Assembly: GCF_003386535.1 (NCBI RefSeq)
Contig: NZ_QTTN01000009.1
Location: 1 to 64,000 of the forward strand
Source: Paenibacillus taihuensis
Lineage (GTDB): Bacteria; Bacillota; Bacilli; Paenibacillales; Paenibacillaceae
Length of the DNA stretch: 64,000 bases
Reading direction: 5' to 3'
Part shown: in pieces, positions 35,010 through 42,291 of the stretch
How positions within the stretch are numbered: the stretch's first letter is position 1
Layout of the letters: each line of letters starts with the position of its first letter
Notes under the pieces: model-generated
The model's input: only the letters and a program-made list of their open reading frames with translations
What the model was told of the DNA's origin: nothing
Databases searched by the model: none
Position numbers and translations under genes: made by a program

Positions 35010-35977
35010 CGTGCTGCGCCTCCTTTGCTGCCAAGCTGTACCCGAGGATCAACGATCGCGTACAGAATGTCCGCCACCAAGTTGCCGACAACAACGATTA
35101 CCGAAACGACAAGCGTAATCGACATCAATACGGAGTACTCACGGGCGACCGCCATATCGACGAACAGCCGTCCCATTCCCGGCCAGTTGAACACCCGCTC
35201 GGTGAGCGCGGCGCCGCCGACAAGAATCGGCAGGTCGAGTCCGAGAATCGTAATGATCGGAATCAGTGCGTTGCGCAGCGCATGGCGGAAGATTACCCGG
35301 CCTTCACGCAAGCCTTTTGCCCGAGCGGTACGAATGTAGTCCTGCCCCAGCACCTCGAGCATGCTCGCCTTCGCATACTTCGTATAGGAAGCGAGGAAGC
35401 CGAGTGTCAGCACCGAAACAGGTAAGATGAGATGCATGAACAGGTCCCCCATATTCCCCTCCTTGCCCATCGTATACATGTCGGATAAGGGTAACCAGTC
35501 ATGCTTGAGAGAGAAGTATTCCTGCAATATGATACCGAACCAGAACGTCGGCATCGCGAACCCGATATAGGAAACGAAGGATGACGTCTGATCCGAGAAA
35601 CCGTACTGAGACGTACTGTTGTAAATCCCCCATGGAATCGCAATAAGTAGAGAGAACAGCCACGCGGCGCCCATCAGCACCATCGTGTTCTTCACTGTCG
35701 GCCACAGAATGTCACCGACCGGGATATGGTTCTTGAACGTGTAGCCAAGGTCGCCTGTTACCAGATGACCGAGCCAGATCGAATATTGAACGAGGACAGG
35801 ACGATCGAGTCCGAGGTTATGCGCTTGCACCTTCGCTGCTTCCGGAGACAATCCAGGAGCGAGAAAGACTTGCGTCGGTCCACCGGGAGCCGCGTGGATC
35901 ATTGCAAAAGTAAGGATCGAGATCAGGAATAGAACGAGTACGGACTGAAATAATCGGCGAACTAAATATTCTGTCAT
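35006..35977 (-). CDS. oppB: Oligopeptide ABC transporter permease, OppB-like
   Basis: The 323-residue membrane protein has MTEYLVRRLFQSVLVLFLIS at its start, the typical OppB/DppB opening. The conserved loop RTARAKGLREGRVIFRHALRNALIP sits near residue 225. It pairs with the OppC-like permease to form the channel. It lies 90 bases after the binding-protein gene, with a stem-loop between them. Confidence 0.9.
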   Translation of the reverse strand: MTEYLVRRLFQSVLVLFLISILTFAMIHAAPGGPTQVFLAPGLSPEAAKVQAHNLGLDRPVLVQYSIWLGHLVTGDLGYTFKNHIPVGDILWPTVKNTMVLMGAAWLFSLLIAIPWGIYNSTSQYGFSDQTSSFVSYIGFAMPTFWFGIILQEYFSLKHDWLPLSDMYTMGKEGNMGDLFMHLILPVSVLTLGFLASYTKYAKASMLEVLGQDYIRTARAKGLREGRVIFRHALRNALIPIITILGLDLPILVGGAALTERVFNWPGMGRLFVDMAVAREYSVLMSITLVVSVIVVVGNLVADILYAIVDPRVQLGSKGGAAR

Positions 35978-36007
35978 CGGAATTAGACCCCCCTTATTCC
36001 TGAATAC

Positions 36008-36035
36008 AGGAGAAGAGCCGGTCGGCTCTTCTCCT
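36008..36035 (-). promoter_or_regulatory. Intercistronic stem-loop between binding protein and permease
   Basis: AGGAGAAGAGCCG (36008-36020) pairs perfectly with CGGCTCTTCTCCT (36023-36035), giving a 13-bp stem without a T-run on the minus strand. Such hairpins commonly stabilise the upstream oppA mRNA, so that binding protein exceeds permease. Confidence 0.65.
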
Positions 36036-36067
36036 GATCAGATATTGCACTATGGAATTGAGAATGA

Positions 36068-37870
36068 TTACTTCTTGTCAGACCACCAGTTGATCGCGTG
36101 GAACAGATAGCCATAACCAAGGGACGATTCCGGCTTATCCGCATCCGCCCAGTGCAGCGTCGATTGGTCGACGACTTGCGGCAGACCGTATTGATACAAG
36201 AATACATAAGGAAGGTCAGTGGAAATTTCTTTGCCGATTTGGTGATATACATCTGCGCGCGCAGATTGATCGGTCGTTAATTGACCTTTCGTCCAGAGCG
36301 CGTCGATCGATTCGTTCTTATACCAGCCGCCGTTTTGACCTGCAGGCGGGAAGTACTTGGAGGAGAAGATGCTCTCTGCATCCGGATCCGGGTTAGACAA
36401 GGACCAGGAGAGCAGAATGGCCGGGAATTTACCTGGCGTAATGTTCTGGTCAATCCATGTCGCGAAGTCGATGCCCTTCGGCGTTACTTCAATGCCAACA
36501 TCCTTCAGGTTCTGTTGAATGATCGCAGCTACCTGTTCGCGGCGGCTGTTGCCTGCGTTGTATTGCAGTTCGAACGAGAAGCGGTGGCCGTCCTTCGCGA
36601 GGATGCCGTCTTTGCCGGCTACCCATCCGTCTTCCGCGAGCAAGCTCTTCGCTTTCTCTGGATCGAATGCATAGTTGACCGCTTGGTCGCCTGGATCTGC
36701 CCATGAGCCTGGCAGGAATGGAGAGTTCATCAGCTTGCCCGTACCCTTCAGCACGTTGTCTACCATGCCTTGGCGGTTCAGTGCGTAAGCGATCGCTTGA
36801 CGCGTCTTCTGGCCTTTGAACGGCGACACTTTATCCGGGAAGTTCTCGTCCTTGAAGTTGAACTGTACGTATTCGTATTGCGGTCCTGGCGCGAGGATCG
36901 TGCTCAGCTTATCATTCGCTTTAACCGCGTCCATCGAAGTGACCGGAATCGCTTCGGACATTTGGATATCGCCTTTGATCAGCGCTTGAACCTCTGTGTT
37001 TTGGTCCGCATAGATTTTGTAGATGATTTTGCCCAAGTGAGGCTTCACGTCACCCCAGTAGTTCGGGTTCGTCTCCAGCGTAATGTACTGGCCTTGCTTC
37101 CATTCGGAGAATTTCCAAGGGCCGCTTGTAACGGTCTTCGTAGGATCAACGCCATATGCGTTCTTGCTCAGTTCCTTCACAGGCACGTCTTTCAGGACAT
37201 GCGCTGGAACGAGAGAGCTGTATAGCGAGTATTGGAACGGCGCGTACACTTGCTTCAGCTTAAATTCAACCGTGTAGTCGTCGATTTTCGTAATGGAATC
37301 GATTTTGTCGAACGCGCTGATGCCTGGTGCACCTGCGTCCGGATTACGAACGGTGTTGTATGTAAACAGAACGTCATCTGCATTAAGCGGTTGGCCGTCA
37401 TTCCATTTCACCGTATTCTTCAGCTTCACGGTATAAGTTTTGCCGTCTGCGCTGATCTGTGGAAGCTCTGCTGCAATCGACCATGGCTCTACAGCCAGAT
37501 TCGCATTGCGGTCAACATCATAGAGTCTAGCATTAATGAGGTTCTCAATATCACCGGATGAAGTATCGTTGATGTAGATCGGGTTGACGGAGACGATATC
37601 GGAGAAGGTACCGACTGTTAATGTTCCGCCTTCTACTGGTGCGTTTGGATCAGGGGTAGCCGTGTCGTTCGTAGTAGTAGAGTCGTCTGTGGTAGCGGTG
37701 TTCGTTGTGCTGCTGTTCGAAGAGTTAGAAGTGGTGTTTGAATTCGCGCTGCTGTTACTAGTACCATTGTTACTGCTGCTGTTGTTGTCGGACCCTCCGC
37801 AACCGCTGAGTATAACTCCGACTAGCGCGATGACTGATAAGCAGGATAATACTCTGAATCTTTTGCTCAT
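36068..37870 (-). CDS. oppA: Peptide/oligosaccharide-binding lipoprotein, OppA-like (SBP family 5)
   Basis: The 600-residue protein starts with a lipoprotein signal (VIALVGVILSGC, lipobox Cys near residue 24). A roughly 50-residue Ser/Asn/Thr linker follows. The family 5 solute-binding fold then shows VSVNPIYINDTSSGDIENL, the LKNTVKWNDGQPLNADDV region and LLSWSLSNPDPDAESIF. It captures peptides, or other ligands in some members, outside the cell for the OppBCDF complex. It is first gene of the transporter operon. The long low-complexity tether is typical of Bacillales lipoproteins. Confidence 0.92.
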   Translation of the reverse strand: MSKRFRVLSCLSVIALVGVILSGCGGSDNNSSSNNGTSNSSANSNTTSNSSNSSTTNTATTDDSTTTNDTATPDPNAPVEGGTLTVGTFSDIVSVNPIYINDTSSGDIENLINARLYDVDRNANLAVEPWSIAAELPQISADGKTYTVKLKNTVKWNDGQPLNADDVLFTYNTVRNPDAGAPGISAFDKIDSITKIDDYTVEFKLKQVYAPFQYSLYSSLVPAHVLKDVPVKELSKNAYGVDPTKTVTSGPWKFSEWKQGQYITLETNPNYWGDVKPHLGKIIYKIYADQNTEVQALIKGDIQMSEAIPVTSMDAVKANDKLSTILAPGPQYEYVQFNFKDENFPDKVSPFKGQKTRQAIAYALNRQGMVDNVLKGTGKLMNSPFLPGSWADPGDQAVNYAFDPEKAKSLLAEDGWVAGKDGILAKDGHRFSFELQYNAGNSRREQVAAIIQQNLKDVGIEVTPKGIDFATWIDQNITPGKFPAILLSWSLSNPDPDAESIFSSKYFPPAGQNGGWYKNESIDALWTKGQLTTDQSARADVYHQIGKEISTDLPYVFLYQYGLPQVVDQSTLHWADADKPESSLGYGYLFHAINWWSDKK

Positions 37871-38010
37871 CTTTCTCTTCCTCCCTCATCATTAAAGCTT
37901 CGAAAGTTTAAATATCTCTACTTTTTAGAATTTACCAGATATTTAGCAATTGTACAAAGCATTTTTTTGAAAGTTAGCGCAATTCAGACTATTATTTAAG
38001 AAATCTTTAA

Positions 38011-38039
38011 TTGACACTTTTATGGAAATCTTATATAAC
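38011..38039 (+). promoter_or_regulatory. Consensus SigA promoter on the plus strand with no gene after it
   Basis: TTGACA (38011-38016), a 17-base spacer and TATAAC (38034-38039) form a near-perfect promoter in the 464-base gap 37871-38334. It points rightward, where every annotated gene up to 48052 is on the other strand. The transcript would run into the antisense of the Spo0E-like gene. Confidence 0.55.
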
Positions 38040-38273
38040 CCCTTTCATCTCTCTGTAGTAGGTATGTACGGCCATGGAACCATTGTAAACGATTTCAACA
38101 TTTCGTATATTGGGGGAATTTATGCAGGAGTTTACGCGAAAATGCTGATCATTCTGGAAATGTACTGGTTTGGGCTGATTCAAAAATGGGGGAATTCGGA
38201 GAGGTAAAAGGGCAGGAATAAGAGAATTCCGTCGAACATTGCAGGTTTGCACCGGTAACGCTGGACAGAAAAA

Positions 38274-38312
38274 GACCTGCTATTTCAACCGGAATTATCC
38301 AGTTAGCAGGTC
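38274..38312 (-). terminator. Terminator of the Spo0E-like gene
   Basis: GACCTGCTA (38274-38282) pairs perfectly with TAGCAGGTC (38304-38312). On the minus strand the stem is followed by TTTTTC. It lies 22 bases past the stop of the small gene. Confidence 0.8.
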
Positions 38313-38334
38313 CCCACGTTCTATATTTACTCTC

Positions 38335-38508
38335 TTATCCTACCCGGTGCAGCTTCTTCTTCTTAAGCTTCTGATACACAACGATGTAACGATCTAACCG
38401 CTGGCTGATGGAAACGACTTTCTCATGAGTGAAACTCCCGTACGTCGAAGCCTTGTCAATCATCTCGCATCTCATTGCCTCAATACGCTGCGCAAGAAAT
38501 GATTCCAT
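38335..38508 (-). CDS. Spo0E-like aspartyl-phosphate phosphatase
   Basis: The 57-residue protein, MESFLAQRIEAMR onward, contains ISQRLDRYIVVYQK. This matches the SQxLDxxI signature of Spo0E-family phosphatases, where the Asp acts on phosphorylated Spo0A or other response regulators to delay sporulation. Two amphipathic helices and a basic tail (KLKKKKLHRVG) fit the fold. GGAG lies seven bases upstream and a terminator follows. The gene is monocistronic, with a TATAAT at 38548-38553 upstream. Confidence 0.85.
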   Translation of the reverse strand: MESFLAQRIEAMRCEMIDKASTYGSFTHEKVVSISQRLDRYIVVYQKLKKKKLHRVG

Positions 38509-38547
38509 TTGACCACTCCGTTCTTCGTATGGTTGTTTACAAGTCTC

Positions 38548-38553
38548 ATTATA
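38548..38553 (-). promoter_or_regulatory. Possible -10 element of the Spo0E-like gene
   Basis: A perfect TATAAT on the minus strand lies 40 bases before the start codon. No good -35 was found at 16-18 bases, so a second factor or an extended -10 may be needed. Confidence 0.35.
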
Positions 38554-38614
38554 GGTGCGAGATTTTAGGAAAATATTAGAAGTTTATTAGAGATATAAAA
38601 AACAATAAATTATA

Positions 38615-38648
38615 TAAAAAACGGCCGCCTTCGGCTAGGTGCTTAAGC
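38615..38648 (-). terminator. Probable terminator after the Rieske ferredoxin gene
   Basis: ACGGC (38621-38625) pairs with GCCGT (38646-38650) around an inner GCCG/CGGC hairpin, with six T after it on the minus strand. Confidence 0.5.
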
Positions 38649-38703
38649 CGTAAGACGAGCCGTCATTGAATTAGTGCAATATACCTGCTTGCAACGCTTG
38701 TTC

Positions 38704-39015
38704 CTACTCAATATTAATATATACTCTGCCTGCTTCGACTTTTACCGGGTATGTCTGCAAGTCTTTGCAAGCCGGCACACGTACTGCAGCGCCGCTCGTA
38801 ATATCGAATCGACCGTTATGCTTCGGGCACTCGATCAATTTCCCCATTACAAGCCCGTCCGCGAGATGAAAGCGGCCATGCGTGCAGAAACCGTCTGTCG
38901 CGTAATAATCACCTTTGTCGGAACGATACACCGCGAAGGAGCGATCCTCTTGATCGAATCGAATAACATCCTCCACATCAACTTCGCCTGCTTCACACAC
39001 TTCAACCCATGCCAC
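38704..39015 (-). CDS. Rieske [2Fe-2S] ferredoxin, MocE-like
   Basis: The 103-residue protein has the Rieske cluster ligands CTH (C44, H46) and CPKH (C63, H66). It passes electrons to an oxygenase. The GTG start immediately follows the stop of the desaturase-like gene, with GGAG ten bases upstream, so the two are one unit. In the rhizopine system a MocE ferredoxin serves the MocD oxygenase, and the present pairing is the same. No ferredoxin reductase gene (MocF equivalent) is nearby. Confidence 0.87.
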   Translation of the reverse strand: MAWVEVCEAGEVDVEDVIRFDQEDRSFAVYRSDKGDYYATDGFCTHGRFHLADGLVMGKLIECPKHNGRFDITSGAAVRVPACKDLQTYPVKVEAGRVYINIE

Positions 39016-40116
39016 TTAAGCTTCACTCCTTGTCAGTTCTAGATCATCATTAAGTTCCGGTCCATAGCGGTATGGCAGCGCCGTTACCGGCAGCGGCTTC
39101 ACGACGACATAAGCCGGATCATGCTTCTGTTTGCGCAATGCGCCGATTACTTCGCGAAGTGCTGCCCACAAGCTAGGCCGCGCTTCCGGACAGTCGTACT
39201 TCATCTCCTCATGCAGCTTCGGCAGCGCATGGTACGGAACCATCGGGAACATGTGGTGCTCCACATGATAGTTCATGTTCCAGTAGAGGAACCGGAAGAC
39301 AGGATTAAAGTAGACCGTCCGGGTGTTAAGCCGGTGATCCAGCACGTCCTCGTAGAGTCCGAGATGCTGTGTAATACCGAACGTCAGCACAAGCAGCCCG
39401 CCGTAAAAAGTAGGCAGAATAATAAACATCGCTGGCAAAACGCTGCCTGTTACGATACATGCGGCAATGACTGCCAGGAAGATCAGCATGTAGATGCGAG
39501 CTTCGCGAAATACCTTATCATACTCCGAAGCCGGGATATATTCCTTCTCCTGCTCCTCCAACTTGCCGAATGTGTGCAAAATGAACCTTTTTATCTCAAT
39601 TGGTCCCCCATACAGATGGAAAATTTGCATGTAGAGGATCTTCCAGATCGGAGGTCTTGCGGTGATAATCTCTGGATCCCGGCCAACAATAATCGTATCG
39701 GTATGATGGCGGGAGTGGCTCCAGCGCCAGGGCGTTGCGGAACGAAGCACGCAGAACGAACCGATATGGTAGACGACATCGTTCATCCATGGCGTCTTGA
39801 ACGCCGTTCCGTGTCCGCACTCATGCCATCTTGAGTCGCCAGGCGATGCATAGAGCGTGCCATAGAGGAAGAAAGCCGGCACCGCCCACCATGTTCCCCA
39901 AGATAGGTATGCAAGGTACCCCAGAATGATCAAGCCGCCGAGCCAGATCAGCGTATCCCGGATTGCAGGACCGTCCTTACGTTTCATAAGCTCCTTCATT
40001 CTCGCACGCGGAATTGGCGTAGCATGCCATTGCGCAGATGCCAGCCCCTTCTCGTCAGCCTGCTTGCTCTCAGGCCCTAACAAACTATAATCTCTTCGCT
40101 GTACAACGATGGCCAT
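39016..40116 (-). CDS. Membrane di-iron oxygenase, fatty-acid-desaturase family, MocD-like
   Basis: The 366-residue protein has the three His boxes of membrane di-iron enzymes: HECGH (98-102), HSRHH (134-138) and HVEHH near 290. At least three membrane segments lie between them (for example LIWLGGLIILGYLAYLSW). Its partner is a Rieske ferredoxin rather than a cytochrome b5. In the sugar-catabolic setting (isomerase, Gfo/Idh, LacI) it most likely hydroxylates or O-demethylates a methylated inositol or sugar, as proposed for MocD. A lipid desaturase role cannot be excluded by motif alone. A LacI-type operator lies 38 bases upstream. Confidence 0.82.
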   Translation of the reverse strand: MAIVVQRRDYSLLGPESKQADEKGLASAQWHATPIPRARMKELMKRKDGPAIRDTLIWLGGLIILGYLAYLSWGTWWAVPAFFLYGTLYASPGDSRWHECGHGTAFKTPWMNDVVYHIGSFCVLRSATPWRWSHSRHHTDTIIVGRDPEIITARPPIWKILYMQIFHLYGGPIEIKRFILHTFGKLEEQEKEYIPASEYDKVFREARIYMLIFLAVIAACIVTGSVLPAMFIILPTFYGGLLVLTFGITQHLGLYEDVLDHRLNTRTVYFNPVFRFLYWNMNYHVEHHMFPMVPYHALPKLHEEMKYDCPEARPSLWAALREVIGALRKQKHDPAYVVVKPLPVTALPYRYGPELNDDLELTRSEA

Positions 40117-40153
40117 CCGAATCTCCTCCTCAACTTATTTTAGTCGGACAAGC

Positions 40154-40169
40154 TTGTGCTCGGGCACAA
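40154..40169. promoter_or_regulatory. LacI-type operator before the MocD-like gene
   Basis: TTGTGCTCGGGCACAA is a near-perfect palindrome centred on CG. It matches the site at 44526-44541 at 14 of 16 positions. It lies between the LacI gene stop (40191) and the oxygenase start (40116). Confidence 0.7.
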
Positions 40170-40190
40170 TGTACTGTAAAAAAGAATCCC

Positions 40191-41216
40191 CTACAGGCTC
40201 TCGGGGATGTAAATATGGGTTTCCGTAAAATAATGCTCCGTCTCCGGCTGCTTCCCCGCAAAGACGAGATCAAACAGCAGGCGCAGCGATAAGTAGCCTT
40301 GTCTCTCCGGGTTCTGAACAATGGTGAAATCGATGATCCGCTCGCGCAGCCCATGCTCCGCCTCGGGCATTAAGTCGTTGCAGATGACCCGCAGCTTCCC
40401 TTCCAGGCGCTGAAGCTTGATCACTTCGAGACAAGCGGCGATATCGCCGGTCGCCATGTAGATCCCGCTAATATCCGTGTGCTCGCTCAAGGTCTGATTC
40501 AGCAACGCGAACGTATCCTCGTATCGGTCGAACCCTTCGATGACGCGCGCTACTTGCAGACGGCTGCCGCTATTCGCCAGCCCTTGCTTGAATCCTTCCA
40601 CCCGCGAGCGATGCGCGTGGAACTTCAAGCTGCCTGTAACGATAATGACCTTCGCTTCCGCAGGCAGCACCCTGTTCATCAGTCCTGCTGCGACGACGCC
40701 GCTCTTGTGCAAATCTTGGCCGACGAAACAGACACGCTTGCTGCCCTCGACGTCCGAATTGAACGTGACGACAGGTACGTTCTTCTGCGCCGCGGCATCG
40801 ATGCTCTCGCGGATGAGCTCATCGTCCATCACAGAGAACATAATGCCGCTGACGCCTGCCTCCACGAGCTCGTGGATCGCGCCTGCCCCTTCTTCGGGAC
40901 GTTTATTGTCCACATACCGATATTCCAGCCGGACGCCGAGGTCCTTCAGTTCCTCCGCCGCGCTAGTAATTCCGCTCCGAATGGATTCGAAGAATCGAAT
41001 ATCTTTGGGCGGCATGACGATGCCGAATGTGACGGGCTTCTTCTGGTAAGCCAGCGCTTTGGCCGCAATATTCGGTACATAATTTAGTTCATTCACAATC
41101 TCCAGGATTCTGTCGCGCACCTCAGGCTTCACGCCTGGGCGGTCATTCAGCACCCGATCGACCGTTCCTCTTGATACGCCTGCATGCTTGGCGATTTCTC
41201 TTATCGTAACAGTCAT
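40191..41216 (-). CDS. LacI-family transcriptional regulator
   Basis: The 341-residue protein opens with the LacI HTH and hinge (TIREIAKHAGVSRGTVDRVLNDRPGV). A periplasmic-binding-protein-like sensor domain follows. Two copies of a GTGC-GCAC palindrome, at 40154-40169 and 44526-44541, flank its own gene cluster and are its likely targets. It is presumably a repressor released by a sugar, inositol or inosamine. The gene lies between the isomerase and the oxygenase genes on the same strand. Confidence 0.9.
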   Translation of the reverse strand: MTVTIREIAKHAGVSRGTVDRVLNDRPGVKPEVRDRILEIVNELNYVPNIAAKALAYQKKPVTFGIVMPPKDIRFFESIRSGITSAAEELKDLGVRLEYRYVDNKRPEEGAGAIHELVEAGVSGIMFSVMDDELIRESIDAAAQKNVPVVTFNSDVEGSKRVCFVGQDLHKSGVVAAGLMNRVLPAEAKVIIVTGSLKFHAHRSRVEGFKQGLANSGSRLQVARVIEGFDRYEDTFALLNQTLSEHTDISGIYMATGDIAACLEVIKLQRLEGKLRVICNDLMPEAEHGLRERIIDFTIVQNPERQGYLSLRLLFDLVFAGKQPETEHYFTETHIYIPESL

Positions 41217-41308
41217 AATTCACTCCTGTGATAGCCTGCAATATAACTCTATGTGCCATTAGCCTTATCAATTATAGAGCGAATCGATCGTTCCTATCAA
41301 GAGGAGCA

Positions 41309-41344
41309 GTTAGCAAAAGTTGACATCTATTAACTTCTGCTAAC
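41309..41344. repeat. Inverted repeat between isomerase and LacI genes
   Basis: GTTAGCA-AAAGTT (from 41309) pairs with AACTT-TGCTAAC (ending 41344), a 12-bp stem with one mismatch. There is no T-run. It may be an mRNA-processing or stabilising hairpin just after the isomerase stop, or an operator. Confidence 0.5.
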
Positions 41345-41366
41345 GCCGAGCTATTTAGACGCCTAT

Positions 41367-42269
41367 TTAGACGCCGACTGATTTCAGCTTGCCGTCCAGG
41401 AACCGCTTCGCCCGTGGAATGTCTTCCTCTTCCAAGTGTTCGATAATGATAGGCACGTTCGGATGAAGCTTCGCGAGACGCTCAAGGTACAGATCATAGT
41501 TCAGGATGCCAAGCCCCGGAGCAGGCAGCTCAACGGCACCGGCGCCGCGGAACGAATGCGACTCGGATGCGTCGATGTTGGCGTGCTTCTCACCTGTATC
41601 TTCTGCAGGCTTGCAGTCTTTGGCGTGCGCGATTTTGATTTTGTCGCCGAGCGTGTTGAAAATGCGGTGCAGCGTTTCATCGATATGGTCGATGTTCGTG
41701 TCCGTGTAGTAATTCGTTGGGTCCATCAGCAAGCCGAGGCCGGGATGATTCACGTCCGAGAAGAGACGCGCAACTTGATCGACGGAGCCGATAACGTTGT
41801 TCACGTAGTTCTCGACGAGGAACATCGCGCCGTGATCATAAGCGAACTTCGAGAGCTCTTCAATTTGCTTGCATACCTCTTCGTAAGCTTCTTCCGTACC
41901 GTTCTTCGGATCCCATACCCAGTCGCTCTCCGTATTGAACGTGCCTGTCTCGCTAACCACATACGGGCTGCCGAGGTCACGCGCGAATTGGATGATTTTC
42001 TTAAGGCCGTAGATATTCTCTTGGCGTTTCACTGGATCGCTATGAATAATATTCGTGTAACCCGAGATGCAGACGATTGGAAGATTCGCATCACGGAACG
42101 CATCGCGGATCGTGCGGCATTTCTCTCTCGTGAGCGCATCCGCCGACAGATCCATCCCTTTGAACGATAGGTCGAGCTGTACGCAGGAGAAGCCGTCCTT
42201 CTTCATTCGAGCGATGGATTCCTCAAGAGAATACGGATAGTATGCATTAAAAATACCAACGGATAACAT
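41367..42269 (-). CDS. Sugar phosphate isomerase/epimerase, IolE/MocC-like
   Basis: The 300-residue TIM-barrel protein has the xylose-isomerase-like pattern: FSCVQLDLSFKG, YVVSETGTF, FLVENYVNNV, LGLLMDPTNY, KIAHAKDCKP, PGLGILNYDLY and PIIIEHL. The Glu, Asp, His and Glu are likely metal ligands. MocC and IolE are relatives acting on inosose-type compounds. The ATG at 42269 has TTGGAGG nine bases upstream; the longer frame adds 104 arginine-rich residues that are antisense noise. It follows the fused gene by 22 bases. Confidence 0.85.
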   Translation of the reverse strand: MLSVGIFNAYYPYSLEESIARMKKDGFSCVQLDLSFKGMDLSADALTREKCRTIRDAFRDANLPIVCISGYTNIIHSDPVKRQENIYGLKKIIQFARDLGSPYVVSETGTFNTESDWVWDPKNGTEEAYEEVCKQIEELSKFAYDHGAMFLVENYVNNVIGSVDQVARLFSDVNHPGLGLLMDPTNYYTDTNIDHIDETLHRIFNTLGDKIKIAHAKDCKPAEDTGEKHANIDASESHSFRGAGAVELPAPGLGILNYDLYLERLAKLHPNVPIIIEHLEEEDIPRAKRFLDGKLKSVGV

Positions 42270-42291
42270 GTCAGATGACCTCCAATAAAAG

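Noticed and set aside
38022-38207. 61-codon plus-strand frame after the orphan promoter
   Set aside because: Its first codon lies inside the promoter spacer, upstream of any possible start site, and there is no ribosome binding site.
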